DNA from: JBFJKD01 sp041600415
GTDB lineage: Bacteria; Pseudomonadota; Gammaproteobacteria; Pseudomonadales; Porticoccaceae
DNA length: 64,000 bases
Reading direction: 5' to 3'
Assembly: GCA_041600415.1 (NCBI GenBank)
Contig: JBFIKF010000002.1
Location: 124,001 to 188,000, forward strand
Each line of letters opens with the position of its first letter. The stretch's first letter is position 1. Under the pieces are notes generated by a model. It made no database searches. It was not told the DNA's origin and saw nothing but the letters and a program-made list of their open reading frames with translations. The position numbers were made by a program, and so were the translations under genes. This document shows, piece by piece, positions 13,491 to 23,905 of the stretch.

Positions 13491-13775
13491 ATGCCTAATG
13501 GAACGGTAAAGTGGTTCAACAATGCCAAAGGGTACGGTTTCATTTTATCGGCCGAAAGCGGCAGCGATATCTTTGCCCACTACTCTGCGATTAACATGGA
13601 TGGCTATAAAACCCTTAAAGCAGGACAGGAAGTCCAGTTTGACATCGTCGAAGGCACCAAGGGCATACATGCGGCAAATATTCGCCCCTCGGGCACCAAC
13701 GGCGTCACTGCCGACACACCTATATCCAAGTCTTCGCCTGCCCCGTCCCCCGACACGACTGAAAACATCAGCTAA
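13491..13775 (+). CDS. cspD: Cold shock domain protein, CspD-like
   Basis: 94 residues. One cold shock domain fills residues 1-67 with RNP1 (KGYGFI) and RNP2 (DIFAHY); the tail is Ser/Pro/Thr rich and low in complexity. [15 protein letters not shown] is the CspD-type version of the domain, and the divergent position next to clpS is the same as in E. coli. CspD binds single-stranded DNA or RNA and can slow replication in stationary phase. The ATG has a GGGAGAG Shine-Dalgarno. A rho-independent terminator shared with icd follows. Confidence 0.93.
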   Translation: MPNGTVKWFNNAKGYGFILSAESGSDIFAHYSAINMDGYKTLKAGQEVQFDIVEGTKGIHAANIRPSGTNGVTADTPISKSSPAPSPDTTENIS

Positions 13776-13820
13776 CTAGCTCGTATCAGGTATAACTGGC
13801 TGTCGATAACCGTTAACCAT

Positions 13821-13850
13821 AAAAAAACGCCCATTCCCGGGCGTTTTTTT
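13821..13850. terminator. Bidirectional intrinsic terminator between cspD and icd
   Basis: Perfect 12-bp arms (13821-13832 and 13839-13850, GGGCGTTTTTTT on the right) around a 6-base loop. The seven A/T pairs give a T tract on both strands, so it can end cspD rightward and icd leftward. Confidence 0.9.
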
Positions 13851-13874
13851 GCGCTGCGCAAGCAAATCGGCATC

Positions 13875-15128
13875 CTACATATGCGCGATTATGGCATCCC
13901 CAAACTCAGAGCAGGACAGCAGTTTCGCGCCATCCATCAGTCGCTCAAAATCATAGGTAACCGTTTTGGCGGCAATGGCACCCTCGATGCCTTTAACAAT
14001 CAGATCAGCCGCCTCATTCCAGCCCATATGACGCAGCATCATTTCCGAGGACAGTATCTCGGAACCCGGGTTAACTTTATCCTGGCCTGCATATTTGGGC
14101 GCTGTGCCGTGGGTGGCCTCGAACATGGCCACGGTGTCGGACAAGTTCGCCCCAGGGGCAATGCCGATACCGCCAACCTGCGCGGCCAATGCATCCGACA
14201 GGTAATCCCCATTCAGGTTGAGTGTCGCAATCACACTGTACTCCGCAGGGCGCAACAAAATCTGTTGCAGCATTGCATCGGCGATAACATCCTTGATAAC
14301 GATTTTTTCACCAGATGCCGGATTAATGATGGCGTGCCAGGGTCCACCATCGATCGGCTCAGCTCCAAACTCATCCCGCGCCAGTTCGTAGCCCCAATCG
14401 CAAAATGCCCCCTCGGTGAACTTCATGATGTTACCTTTGTGCACCAGGGTAACCGAAGGCTTGTTTTGATCGAGGGCATACTGAATAGCCCGACGCACCA
14501 GCCGTTTGGTCCCCTCTTCGGATACTGGCTTGATACCTATGCCACAATTTTCGGGAAAGCGAATCTTGGTAACGCCCAACTCTTTTTGCAGAAACTGAAT
14601 AACCTTGTTGGCTTCATCAGTACCCGCCCGCCATTCGATTCCGGCGTAAATATCTTCCGAATTTTCCCGAAAAATACACATATCAACCTTACCCGGCTCT
14701 TTAACGGGCGATGGTACGCCCGTAAACCAGCGCACCGGTCTTTGGCAAACATATAGATCAAGCTCCTGGCGAAGGGCCACGTTCAGGGAGCGAAAACCGC
14801 CCCCTACCGGAGTGGTAAGCGGTCCCTTGATGGACACGCTGTAGTCCTTGATTGCCTCAAGTGTTTCCGGGGGAAACCAGTTCCCGTCGTACAATTCCGC
14901 CGCTTTTTCGCCGCAATACACTTCCATCCATACAATCGCTTTCTTGTTATTGTAGGCCTTGGCGATAGCCGCATCGGTAACCTTGATCATCACTGGCGTG
15001 ACATCCGCGCCGATACCATCACCTTCGATAAACGGAATAATCGGGTTGTCGGGGATGTTAAGGGATAAATCACTGTTAACCGTTATTTTTGCCCCTTGCT
15101 GCGGAACCTTGATATGCTGAAAACCCAT
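13875..15128 (-). CDS. icd: Isocitrate dehydrogenase [NADP], E. coli type
   Basis: 417 residues, one more than E. coli Icd. The segment [20 protein letters not shown] contains the substrate-binding Ser that AceK phosphorylates in enterics, followed by [14 protein letters not shown]. Metal-binding and NADP-binding parts are intact ([33 protein letters not shown] with the adenine-site residues). It oxidises isocitrate to 2-oxoglutarate in the TCA cycle. The ATG has a perfect AAGGAGGT Shine-Dalgarno 8 bases upstream, which suggests strong expression. Confidence 0.98.
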   Translation of the reverse strand: MGFQHIKVPQQGAKITVNSDLSLNIPDNPIIPFIEGDGIGADVTPVMIKVTDAAIAKAYNNKKAIVWMEVYCGEKAAELYDGNWFPPETLEAIKDYSVSIKGPLTTPVGGGFRSLNVALRQELDLYVCQRPVRWFTGVPSPVKEPGKVDMCIFRENSEDIYAGIEWRAGTDEANKVIQFLQKELGVTKIRFPENCGIGIKPVSEEGTKRLVRRAIQYALDQNKPSVTLVHKGNIMKFTEGAFCDWGYELARDEFGAEPIDGGPWHAIINPASGEKIVIKDVIADAMLQQILLRPAEYSVIATLNLNGDYLSDALAAQVGGIGIAPGANLSDTVAMFEATHGTAPKYAGQDKVNPGSEILSSEMMLRHMGWNEAADLIVKGIEGAIAAKTVTYDFERLMDGAKLLSCSEFGDAIIAHM

Positions 15129-15220
15129 CGACGCTTACCTCCTTAAAAACCCTGAAAAAGATGCGTTAAATTGGCGAAATTCTAACATGAACCCGATAAA
15201 TTCTGTAGTAAATTTACACA

Positions 15221-15835
15221 ATGTCGATTCAGGCAGATGGGCCAGTGACTAAACACAACGCCAAACTCATCCTCTTCAATAAACCTTTTGGCGTGCTCAG
15301 TCAATTTACCTCTACCATCGCGCATCCCGGTCTGGAGCACTACCTCTCGATACCCCACGTCTATTGCGCGGGCCGCCTTGATCGCGACTCCGAAGGTTTA
15401 TTGGTGTTGACCGATAACGGTGCACTACAAGCTCGGATCAGTCAGCCACGCTTTAAACTGACAAAAACCTATTGGGTGCAGGTAGAAGGGTCCATCGCAG
15501 AGCAAGCCCTGCAGGCGTTGCGTTCTGGTGTGACCCTGAAAGACGGAGCAACATTGCCCGCCGCAGTACAACTCATTCACGAGCCCGATTTATGGCCGCG
15601 CACACCGCCAATTCGTGTCAGAAAAGCCATTCCCACCTGCTGGTTACAAATGACTCTCAGGGAAGGCAGAAATCGTCAGGTAAGGCGCATGACCAGCGCG
15701 GTGGGACACCCCACATTGCGTCTGGTGCGCGTAAAAGTTGGCCCATGGCACCTCGATTCACTGCAGCCTGGTGAGCACCGAGTCCTCCAAATCGAATCCC
15801 GCGATGCCATATGGCGTCGCCTGACACATCAGTAG
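15221..15835 (+). CDS. rluE: 23S rRNA pseudouridine synthase, RluE type
   Basis: 204 residues, RsuA family without an S4 domain, as in Rlu[13 protein letters not shown] opens the fold, [15 protein letters not shown] holds the catalytic Asp, and [26 protein letters not shown] is the conserved second half. RluE makes pseudouridine 2457 in 23S rRNA. No good Shine-Dalgarno precedes the ATG at 15221; an in-frame GTG about 8 codons later is possible. The order rluE-nudJ-mnmA-hflD-purB after a divergent icd is the E. coli arrangement and supports RluE over RluB or RsuA. Confidence 0.92.
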   Translation: MSIQADGPVTKHNAKLILFNKPFGVLSQFTSTIAHPGLEHYLSIPHVYCAGRLDRDSEGLLVLTDNGALQARISQPRFKLTKTYWVQVEGSIAEQALQALRSGVTLKDGATLPAAVQLIHEPDLWPRTPPIRVRKAIPTCWLQMTLREGRNRQVRRMTSAVGHPTLRLVRVKVGPWHLDSLQPGEHRVLQIESRDAIWRRLTHQ

Positions 15836-15839
15836 CACC

Positions 15840-16289
15840 ATGTACAAGAGCCAAATCCATTTAACTGTCGCCGCCGTGGTCCCCCGGGGGGAATATTTCC
15901 TGTGTGTGGAGGAACTGAGCGACGGGCAAACTGTAATCAATCAGCCAGCTGGCCACGTTGAAGCGGGCGAATCTCTGCTAGAAGCCATTACCCGGGAAAC
16001 CTATGAAGAAACCGGCTGGCGGGTGGCCCCAACCTGGTTTTTAGGAATAACTATTTACCGTTCGCCGCAGGATGGCATTACCTATTATCGCCATAGTTTT
16101 ATCTGTGAGCCCATCGCGCAAGCGCTTACGCGACCGCCCGACCCTGAAATTCGACGAACCGTATGGCTCAGTTTCGTCGAGCTACAGGCCATCTCAACTC
16201 AACTGCGCAGCCCGATGGTTCTGCAAACGATTGTCGATTATCGCGCTGGACGGCGTTTTCCATTAGAGATAATGCGCGATTGCCGGTAA
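15840..16289 (+). CDS. nudJ: Nudix hydrolase NudJ (phosphatase)
   Basis: 149 residues with a full Nudix box, GHVEAGESLLEAITRETYEETGW, here given only as its key residues: G, the central E, REx2xEExGW. The upstream part HLTVAAVVPRGEYFLCVEE and downstream YRHSFICEP match the NudJ group, which hydrolyses thiamine pyrophosphate analogues and nucleoside di/triphosphates in E. coli. It starts 4 bases after rluE and sits before mnmA, as in E. coli. Confidence 0.92.
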   Translation: MYKSQIHLTVAAVVPRGEYFLCVEELSDGQTVINQPAGHVEAGESLLEAITRETYEETGWRVAPTWFLGITIYRSPQDGITYYRHSFICEPIAQALTRPPDPEIRRTVWLSFVELQAISTQLRSPMVLQTIVDYRAGRRFPLEIMRDCR

Positions 16290-16353
16290 AATCAGCGACT
16301 TTCTGTACGGGTAGGCGGCAATCGCCACCATTCGCCTAAATCTTCAGGTTTTT

Positions 16354-17439
16354 ATGAACAATCTTGGCAAAATCATCGTCGGCATGTCCGGCGGTGTCGA
16401 CTCCTCGGTCAGCGCACTCCTGCTACAACAGCAGGGCTACGCCGTGGAGGGTTTATTCATGAAAAATTGGGACGAAGACGATGGCACCGAATATTGCACC
16501 GCCAAACAGGATCTCGCCGACGCGGAAAGCGTATGCCACCGCCTGGGTATTACCCTGCATACCGCTAACTTTGCCGCAGAGTACTGGGACAATGTATTTA
16601 CGCATTTTCTGAATGAATATCGCGCCGGACGCACCCCGAACCCCGATATTCTCTGTAATCGGGAAATAAAGTTTAAGGTGTTTCTGGAATACGCAGAACT
16701 TCTGGGTGCCGATTTTATTGCCACCGGTCATTATGCGCGCCGCGCTGACAACACTGGCCACACCCAGTTATTGAAAGCGCTGGATCGCAACAAAGACCAA
16801 AGTTACTTTTTACACGCGGTAAGCGAAGCAGCCCTGGCACGAACGCGCTTCCCGCTGGGAGATCTGGAAAAATCTGCAGTGCGATATATCGCCGAACAGC
16901 ACCAACTGGCAACCCATGATAAAAAAGACAGTACTGGCATTTGCTTTATCGGTGAGCGACGATTCAGCGATTTTCTGGAACGCTACCTGCCGGCGCAACC
17001 CGGTCTGATTGAAACTCCTGAGGGGATGATCGTCGGTGAACACCAGGGCCTGATGTTCCATACCCTCGGTCAGCGCCAGGGGCTGGGTATTGGCGGTGTC
17101 AAAGGCGCCGATCAAGCACCCTGGTTTGTGGTGAATAAAGATTTGGAACGCAATGTGCTAGTTGTCGCTCAGGGTCAGGACCACCCGCTACTCTATCACC
17201 GTCACCTGGTCGCGACGCAAATCCACTGGATTAACGGGCACCCTGAAACGGACATTTTTCAATGTACAGCAAAAAACCGTTACCGCCAGGACGATCAAGC
17301 CTGCACTGTCACCGTCGACGATGAGCGCTGTACTGTAGAATTCGCCCAGCCCCAGAGGGCGCTCACGCCCGGACAATCGATCGTGTTTTACCGCGATGAT
17401 GTTTGCCTTGGCGGCGGCGTCATCGATTGCCGGAGTTAG
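16354..17439 (+). CDS. mnmA: tRNA-specific 2-thiouridylase MnmA
   Basis: 361 residues. PP-loop [15 protein letters not shown] at the N-terminus, first catalytic Cys in [12 protein letters not shown], second in [13 protein letters not shown], and a C-terminal beta-barrel domain. It puts sulfur on U34 of tRNA-Lys, -Glu and -Gln with sulfur from the Tus relay. hflD begins 6 bases downstream, so both are probably in one transcript. Confidence 0.97.
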   Translation: MNNLGKIIVGMSGGVDSSVSALLLQQQGYAVEGLFMKNWDEDDGTEYCTAKQDLADAESVCHRLGITLHTANFAAEYWDNVFTHFLNEYRAGRTPNPDILCNREIKFKVFLEYAELLGADFIATGHYARRADNTGHTQLLKALDRNKDQSYFLHAVSEAALARTRFPLGDLEKSAVRYIAEQHQLATHDKKDSTGICFIGERRFSDFLERYLPAQPGLIETPEGMIVGEHQGLMFHTLGQRQGLGIGGVKGADQAPWFVVNKDLERNVLVVAQGQDHPLLYHRHLVATQIHWINGHPETDIFQCTAKNRYRQDDQACTVTVDDERCTVEFAQPQRALTPGQSIVFYRDDVCLGGGVIDCRS

Positions 17440-17445
17440 TAACCT

Positions 17446-18078
17446 ATGTTCTTCAACCCTACCCAGGAACAGATACTTCCCCTCGCCGCCGCTTTTCAGG
17501 CCTGCCAACTCCTCGACAATCTGGCAAAACACGGCGAGATACCGAATCCAGAACTGGAAACTGCCGTCGCCAGCCTCTTGAACCAGACGCCGCAATCCAC
17601 CGAGGAAGTATTTGGCACCAGGGCCAACCTTGTGCTCGGCATGCAAACAATGAACGATTTACTCAGCCCCGCACCGGCACAACGCGCCAACGGAGTGCTG
17701 GGTTATGTGATTAATGTAATGCATGTGGAGCGCAAGCTTGCCAAGAATCAAAATATGCTCAACCGGATCGGGGCAGGTATTGCACAGGCGGCCCGCCAGG
17801 CACAGCATTTCTCAACCACGGATGAGCGCGTCCTGGCCTCGCTGGCCGACCTCTATCAGCAAACTATCAGTACGTTTCGCTTTCGCATTCAGGTGCGCGG
17901 CCAGGGTGGCCATTTGCAGCAGGCCCAGACCGCCAATCGCATACGCTGCCTGCTCTTTGCTGCTATTCGCGCGGTACTGCTGTGGCGACAGCTGGGCGGT
18001 CGACGCTGGCACCTGATTTTTAGACGCAACCAGGTATTGCAGGAACTGCATCGTTTGCGGTCCTCGATACAGAAATAA
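17446..18078 (+). CDS. hflD: High frequency lysogenization protein HflD homologue
   Basis: 210 residues, all alpha. The opening NPTQEQILPLAAAFQACQ and MNDLLSPAPAQRANGVLGYV match the HflD family (E. coli 213 residues). In E. coli it is a peripheral membrane protein that lowers lambda lysogeny by binding CII; its housekeeping role is unclear. It lies between mnmA and purB, as in enterics and Pseudomonas. Confidence 0.93.
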   Translation: MFFNPTQEQILPLAAAFQACQLLDNLAKHGEIPNPELETAVASLLNQTPQSTEEVFGTRANLVLGMQTMNDLLSPAPAQRANGVLGYVINVMHVERKLAKNQNMLNRIGAGIAQAARQAQHFSTTDERVLASLADLYQQTISTFRFRIQVRGQGGHLQQAQTANRIRCLLFAAIRAVLLWRQLGGRRWHLIFRRNQVLQELHRLRSSIQK

Positions 18079-18137
18079 TTCCCCTGAAAAATCAATGGGG
18101 TTCAGGTAAAATTAAGCCCCTGTATTTAGCGCGTTAG

Positions 18138-19535
<1,398 letters not shown>

Positions 19536-19582
19536 CTTTTGCATTGCACCGGGTTGGGGCAGGACCATGATTGATTCGGCGT

Positions 19583-21613
19583 TCAGGACACGTTCATAAA
19601 CTCCTGATTTTTGAGCTGGCGCAATGTATCCCGAACTTCAGCTGCTCTTTCAAACTCGAGATTGCGCGCGTGTTCGTACATTTGGCGTTCGAGCCCCTCT
19701 ATCTTTTTCGCCAACTCCTTAGGAGTCAAACCACGACTATCGTCACCGAGTCGATAACGGCTGCGCTCCTCCGCAATTTTTTTATACTGCCTGCCCCGTT
19801 CTGCCGCTGAGCTGAGCGCCCCCTCCATAATATCGGCAATCGACTTGCTGATGCCTACTGGTGCCAACCCATGCTTCGCGTTGTAGGCCAGTTGCGTGAC
19901 GCGACGCCTCTCCGTCTCCTGTAAAGCTCTTTGCATAGAACCCGTAACGCGGTCAGCGTACAGAATAGCGCGACCGCTAAGATGGCGTGCAGCGCGACCG
20001 ATGGTCTGAATAAGGGATTGCTCTGAACGCAAAAAACCTTCCTTATCGGCATCCATAATCGCCACCAGCGCCACTTCGGGCATATCCAGCCCCTCGCGCA
20101 ACAGGTTAATGCCAACCAACACATCGAATTCACCCAGGCGCAGGTCACGAATTATTTCGACCCGCTCTACGGTCTCCACATCCGAGTGCAAATAGCGTAC
20201 GCGAACACCATTTTCGTCGAGATAATCTGTCAAGTCTTCCGCCATGCGTTTGGTTAACACCGTAATTAACACCCGTTCATTATGCTGGGTACAGTGCTTA
20301 ATCTGTTCCATCACGTTATCCACCTGGGTGGCCGCCGGCAGAATTTGCACTTCGGGATCAACCAGACCGGTGGGCCGTACCACCTGTTCAATCAGGGCCT
20401 GAGCGTGTTGTGCCTCGTAGCGGCTGGGTGTGGCCGAGACAAAAATACTTTGCGGTATCAGTTGCTCCCACTCGTCAAAGCGCAACGGTCGGTTATCCAG
20501 GGCCGAGGGCAAGCGAAATCCGTACTCCACCAAGGTCTCCTTGCGGGATCGATCACCTTTGTACATCGCACCCAGTTGCGGAATGGTCACGTGTGATTCG
20601 TCGATCACCAATAGAGCGTTATCTGGCAGGTAATCAAACAGTGTTGGCGGTGGCGCCCCCGGTTCTCTTCCCGAAAGATAACGGGAGTAGTTCTCGATAC
20701 CCGTGCAGTAGCCCAACTCCTGCATCATTTCCATATCGTAGCGCGTGCGCTCTGACAGACGCTGGGCCTCCACCAGCTTATCATTTGCACGCAGCTGTTC
20801 GAGACGCTGGTGCAATTCGAGTTTGATCTGTTCAATGGCATCGATGATGGTTTGCCGCGGTGTTACGTAGTGGGATTTTGGATAGATTGTGGTGCGTGGA
20901 ATACGCTTGAAGATTTCTCCAGTGAGGGGGTCGAATAGCGATATATTTTCAATTTCTTCATCGAACAATTCGATACGAATCGCATCCCGCTCCGAATCTG
21001 CCGGAAAAATATCGATCACATCGCCGCGTACTCGATAGTTGGCACGCTGAAAGGCAATATCATTGCGCGTGTACTGCAACTCCGCCAGACGCCGTAAAAT
21101 CTGGCGTTGATCAATCCGTTCGCCGCGGACCAGATGTAATACCATCTGCAAATACGACTGCGGATCCCCCAGCCCGTAGATCGCCGAAACCGTTGCTACC
21201 ACGATGACATCCCGCCTTTCGAGCAGCGCTTTGGTGGCTGATAGACGCATTTGTTCGATATGTTGATTGACCGAGGCGTCTTTTTCTATATACGTATTCG
21301 ACGCTGGCACATAGGCTTCGGGTTGATAATAATCGTAGTACGAGACGAAATACTCCACTGCATTATCGGGAAAAAACTCTTTAAACTCTCCGTACAACTG
21401 CGCTGCCAGGGTTTTATTGTGAGCCAGCACAATGGTTGGACGCTGCACCTGCTCGATCACTTTGGCAACAGTAAAGGTTTTACCCGACCCGGTTACGCCC
21501 AGCAGCGTTTGCGCGCTCAACCCGGATGCCAGTCCGCTGACCAACTGTTCAATCGCAGAGGGCTGATCACCCGCGGGAGAAAACGGGCTGACACAGCGAA
21601 AGGGCTTACTCAT
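19583..21613 (-). CDS. uvrB: Excinuclease ABC subunit B
   Basis: 676 residues from the ATG at 21613 (MSKPF), which fits other UvrB starts; an extra 9-codon extension upstream is possible. Walker [15 protein letters not shown], the beta-hairpin region [17 protein letters not shown], helicase motifs with QTIGRAARH, and a C-terminal UVR domain that binds UvrC. UvrB verifies the lesion in nucleotide excision repair. uvrC is also in this window, 40 kb away. No LexA box of the CTGT-N8-ACAG type is visible in the 150 bases upstream. Confidence 0.97.
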   Translation of the reverse strand: MSKPFRCVSPFSPAGDQPSAIEQLVSGLASGLSAQTLLGVTGSGKTFTVAKVIEQVQRPTIVLAHNKTLAAQLYGEFKEFFPDNAVEYFVSYYDYYQPEAYVPASNTYIEKDASVNQHIEQMRLSATKALLERRDVIVVATVSAIYGLGDPQSYLQMVLHLVRGERIDQRQILRRLAELQYTRNDIAFQRANYRVRGDVIDIFPADSERDAIRIELFDEEIENISLFDPLTGEIFKRIPRTTIYPKSHYVTPRQTIIDAIEQIKLELHQRLEQLRANDKLVEAQRLSERTRYDMEMMQELGYCTGIENYSRYLSGREPGAPPPTLFDYLPDNALLVIDESHVTIPQLGAMYKGDRSRKETLVEYGFRLPSALDNRPLRFDEWEQLIPQSIFVSATPSRYEAQHAQALIEQVVRPTGLVDPEVQILPAATQVDNVMEQIKHCTQHNERVLITVLTKRMAEDLTDYLDENGVRVRYLHSDVETVERVEIIRDLRLGEFDVLVGINLLREGLDMPEVALVAIMDADKEGFLRSEQSLIQTIGRAARHLSGRAILYADRVTGSMQRALQETERRRVTQLAYNAKHGLAPVGISKSIADIMEGALSSAAERGRQYKKIAEERSRYRLGDDSRGLTPKELAKKIEGLERQMYEHARNLEFERAAEVRDTLRQLKNQEFMNVS

Positions 21614-21721
21614 CTGGACTCTCAAGTGACACGACATCAACTCGTAAGCTTAGAGCATGGCCATGCGTTTGCACACCGTCTGATTAACTGAACCCACAAC
21701 GGGTTTCAGAACGTTCCGGCC

Positions 21722-21750
21722 TTGACTCACTCGGGGGGCAGTTATACCAT
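21722..21750 (+). promoter_or_regulatory. Candidate promoter of tRNA-Asn
   Basis: TTGACT (21722-21727) and TACCAT (21745-21750) with a 17-base spacer, followed by a G+C-rich discriminator (AGCGCCGC) as is common in stable RNA promoters under stringent control. The tRNA starts 16 bases after the -10 element. Pattern match only. Confidence 0.5.
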
Positions 21751-21766
21751 AGCGCCGCTTAATAAT

Positions 21767-21842
21767 TCCGCCTTAGCTCAGCTGGTAGAGCAAATGACTG
21801 TTAATCATTGGGTCGCTGGTTCGAGTCCAGCAGGCGGAGCCA
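21767..21842 (+). tRNA. tRNA-Asn (GUU)
   Basis: Full cloverleaf: acceptor TCCGCCT pairs with AGGCGGA, D-stem GCTC/GAGC, anticodon stem AATGA/TCATT with loop CTGTTAA and anticodon GTT at 21800-21802, T-loop GTTCGAGTC. The CCA end is encoded (21840-21842). A terminator follows at once. The same tRNA sits beside uvrB in Pseudomonas. Confidence 0.97.
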
Positions 21843-21854
21843 ATATTAGATTAG

Positions 21855-21888
21855 AAAAGGCCAACACCTCGCAGTGTTGGCCTTTTTT
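21855..21888 (+). terminator. Intrinsic terminator after tRNA-Asn
   Basis: 13-bp perfect stem (AAAAGGCCAACAC at 21855-21867 with its complement at 21874-21886), 6-base loop, and a T6 run ending at 21888. Confidence 0.9.
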
Positions 21889-21984
21889 ATTACCACCTGG
21901 CCCGTTTAGCCCATTATAAATGCCCAATGGCGACCTTCTGGAGCATTTAGCGGACGTTAGCGGGCAATACCCGCAGGCATACAA

Positions 21985-22299
21985 CTAGTTCAGGGTGATT
22001 AGATCCGCATTTTTGTCGAGAGTCGATTGCCCTATTCCTTTGACCTCAAGCAACTGTTCCTTGCTGGTAAAGGGGCCATGTGCCTTGCGATACTCGACAA
22101 TCGCGGCGGCGCGGGTTGCTCCGACTCCGGTTAATCCCGTCGCCAGCTGCTCAGCAGATGCGGTGTTGATATTGACTGCACTGACAGTTTGTTGCGCAGC
22201 CTGGTCTTCCGCCGCGCTAACTACCGTCGCGGCAACAGCTCCACCGCAGAGGGCTGCCATCAGACACACCACACGAACAAACGAATGTAACGATTTCAT
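21985..22299 (-). CDS. ComEA-like helix-hairpin-helix DNA-binding protein, exported
   Basis: 104 residues from the ATG at 22299, chosen for its GGGAG Shine-Dalgarno. Residues 1 to about 31 are a signal peptide (KSLHSFVRVVCLMAALCGGAVA). The rest is the ComEA-type double HhH: VNINTASAEQLATGLTGVG, then GPFTSKEQLLEVKGIG. Such proteins bind double-stranded DNA in the periplasm and pull it in during natural transformation; many gammaproteobacteria keep a short ComEA homologue like this even when competence is not shown. It lies between pyrF and tRNA-Asn. Confidence 0.85.
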   Translation of the reverse strand: MKSLHSFVRVVCLMAALCGGAVAATVVSAAEDQAAQQTVSAVNINTASAEQLATGLTGVGATRAAAIVEYRKAHGPFTSKEQLLEVKGIGQSTLDKNADLITLN

Positions 22300-22366
22300 A
22301 ACTAAACTCCCTGTGTCCTGAGACACTCCGTGTTGAGATTAAAGGCGAGACTCCTGCCCCGCCGTG

Positions 22367-23083
22367 TTAATCATCGCCAATCTCGGCCCGAATGGCAAGT
22401 AGAGCGGCAGTGGGGTCGGAGACGCCGGTAACAGGCCGGCCGATAACCAGAAAATTGCTGCCAGCAGCGATGGCTGCGGCTGGCGTCAAAGTACGGCGCT
22501 GATCATCGTCACCCTCTCCATAGCCGGTCGGTCGAATACCAGGCGTAACCTTAAGAAATGCCTCGCCCAGCGCCTGGGTAATTTTTTCGGTTTCCTGGCC
22601 CGAACATACGACCCCGTCCAGACCACAGCGGTTGGCGAGGCTTGCCAGATTCATCACCAGCTTCTCGGGTGGCTGCTGAATGCCCAACTCGCGAAGGTCC
22701 TCTGCATTCATACTGGTGAGCACCGTAACCGCAATCAAAGTGCAGTTGCTGCCCTGTCGGTCCAGCGCGTCTCGCGCCGCCACCATCATCCGTGAACCGC
22801 CCAGTGCGTGTACATTAGTCATCCACACGCCAAGGTCAGCCGCCGCCTCGACCGCCTGCGCAACCGTATGGGGAATATCGTGAAATTTGAGATCGAGAAA
22901 TACGTCGAAACCGCGCGCCACCAAATTTTTTACCAACGCCGGCCCGGCCACAGTAAATAATTCCTTGCCGACTTTCAGTTTACATAGCTGCGGGGAGACT
23001 TTATCGACGAAGATTTCAGCATCGCGACGGGTGCCATAATCGAGCGCCACAATAATCCGAGATTCAGGCGTAGATTTTGTCAT
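22367..23083 (-). CDS. pyrF: Orotidine 5'-phosphate decarboxylase
   Basis: 238 residues from the ATG at 23083 ([17 protein letters not shown]); a longer frame to 23146 lacks conserved residues. The catalytic [11 protein letters not shown] segment with the Lys/Asp pair is intact, as are the phosphate-binding [16 protein letters not shown] and IGRPVT. It makes UMP from OMP in pyrimidine synthesis. In E. coli the order is lapA-lapB-pyrF; here lapA is 90 bases upstream and lapB is missing. Confidence 0.95.
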   Translation of the reverse strand: MTKSTPESRIIVALDYGTRRDAEIFVDKVSPQLCKLKVGKELFTVAGPALVKNLVARGFDVFLDLKFHDIPHTVAQAVEAAADLGVWMTNVHALGGSRMMVAARDALDRQGSNCTLIAVTVLTSMNAEDLRELGIQQPPEKLVMNLASLANRCGLDGVVCSGQETEKITQALGEAFLKVTPGIRPTGYGEGDDDQRRTLTPAAAIAAGSNFLVIGRPVTGVSDPTAALLAIRAEIGDD

Positions 23084-23173
23084 GGTCTCCATCCGTTCGT
23101 TCTGCCACCCCCATGTTTTGCCCTGCATTCTGGAGGATTGTGCCACCAGTGCACACCTCCAGTTGGTTACCTG

Positions 23174-23497
23174 CTAGCGGGCGCCCCCCTGTCTGGTCGC
23201 CGACGATGATCCTTTTTGCGAACGCTTGTTGAGCACCAGACGTGCGGCCAACAACTGCTTTCTGCACCGTCTAAGCGCTAATTTGCTTTTGAGCAGCGGG
23301 ATCAGGCTAACCATCAGACCGGCCACCGTGCCTCCCATAAATGCGAATAACACCAACACTCCAACCTGATGTTCCCCCAACGCAAAACCAAACAATGAAA
23401 AAGCAGTCAATTCGGAGTTATCCTGCACAACCCACATTCCCACCAGAACAAACAGGATTACAATAAGTAGTAACAACACCTGTTTAAATATTTGCAT
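23174..23497 (-). CDS. lapA: LapA-domain inner membrane protein (YciS/DUF1049)
   Basis: 107 residues from the ATG at 23497, which has a GGAG Shine-Dalgarno. Two membrane segments (about residues 2-20 and 42-64) and a basic cytoplasmic tail (KSKLALRRCRKQLLAARL), the LapA pattern. In E. coli LapA pairs with LapB to control LPS assembly and LpxC turnover. The T tract of a strong terminator ends directly against the Shine-Dalgarno (see that feature), and the usual partner lapB is not between this gene and pyrF. Confidence 0.82.
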   Translation of the reverse strand: MQIFKQVLLLLIVILFVLVGMWVVQDNSELTAFSLFGFALGEHQVGVLVLFAFMGGTVAGLMVSLIPLLKSKLALRRCRKQLLAARLVLNKRSQKGSSSATRQGGAR

Positions 23498-23507
23498 CCA
23501 TTTCTCC

Positions 23508-23541
23508 AAAAAAAACGGCAAAGAAGATATCTTTGCCGTTT
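23508..23541 (-). terminator. Intrinsic terminator of ihfB abutting the lapA ribosome-binding site
   Basis: On the minus strand a 12-bp perfect stem (plus-strand arms 23513-23524 and 23530-23541, 5-base loop) is followed by eight T. The next minus-strand bases are the GGAG of lapA. There is no room for a promoter between terminator and lapA, so lapA must rely on readthrough or on a promoter inside ihfB. Confidence 0.9.
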
Positions 23542-23565
23542 ATCCAGGGGTTTCCGCCGTCAATA

Positions 23566-23865
23566 TCAGCTCGCCTTGCGTTGTATACTCGCATTGACAC
23601 GCTCGCGTAACTCCTTGCCAGGCTTGAAATGTGGAACATGTTTTCCAGAAAGTTCTACCGTGTCGCCAGTCTTTGGATTTCGCCCCAGACGCGGCGCACG
23701 GAAATGCAAACAGAAGCTGCCAAATCCCCGTATTTCAATACGATTATTATTGACCAGTGCCTTCGTCATTTCCTCCAGGATCATTTTTACAGCCATCTCA
23801 ACATCCTTGGCTTGTAATTGGTCCTGTCGGGACGCTATTTTTTCAATTAACTCTGATTTCGTCAT
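23566..23865 (-). CDS. ihfB: Integration host factor subunit beta
   Basis: 99 residues from the ATG at 23865 ([11 protein letters not shown]); the frame extends three codons to a TTG that is unlikely to be used. HU/IHF fold with the DNA-intercalating arm: [26 protein letters not shown], with the Pro-equivalent NPKTG tip. With IhfA it bends DNA sharply at specific sites. It follows rpsA by 40 bases, the order found in most gammaproteobacteria. Confidence 0.97.
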   Translation of the reverse strand: MTKSELIEKIASRQDQLQAKDVEMAVKMILEEMTKALVNNNRIEIRGFGSFCLHFRAPRLGRNPKTGDTVELSGKHVPHFKPGKELRERVNASIQRKAS

Positions 23866-23905
23866 AGTCAACAAACCGAAAAATTACGAGAATTTGACGC
23901 AGTGG

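Noticed and set aside
13881..14756. 291-codon open frame antisense to icd
   Set aside because: It is the mirror of a highly conserved icd frame, has no Shine-Dalgarno and no recognisable domain; a G+C-rich codon bias effect.
21614..21766. LexA box upstream of uvrB
   Set aside because: I looked for CTGT-N8-ACAG and near forms in this spacer and saw none; SOS control cannot be claimed from sequence.
21767..21900. Integration site at tRNA-Asn
   Set aside because: No integrase gene and no repeat of the tRNA 3' end nearby; the flanks are conserved housekeeping genes.
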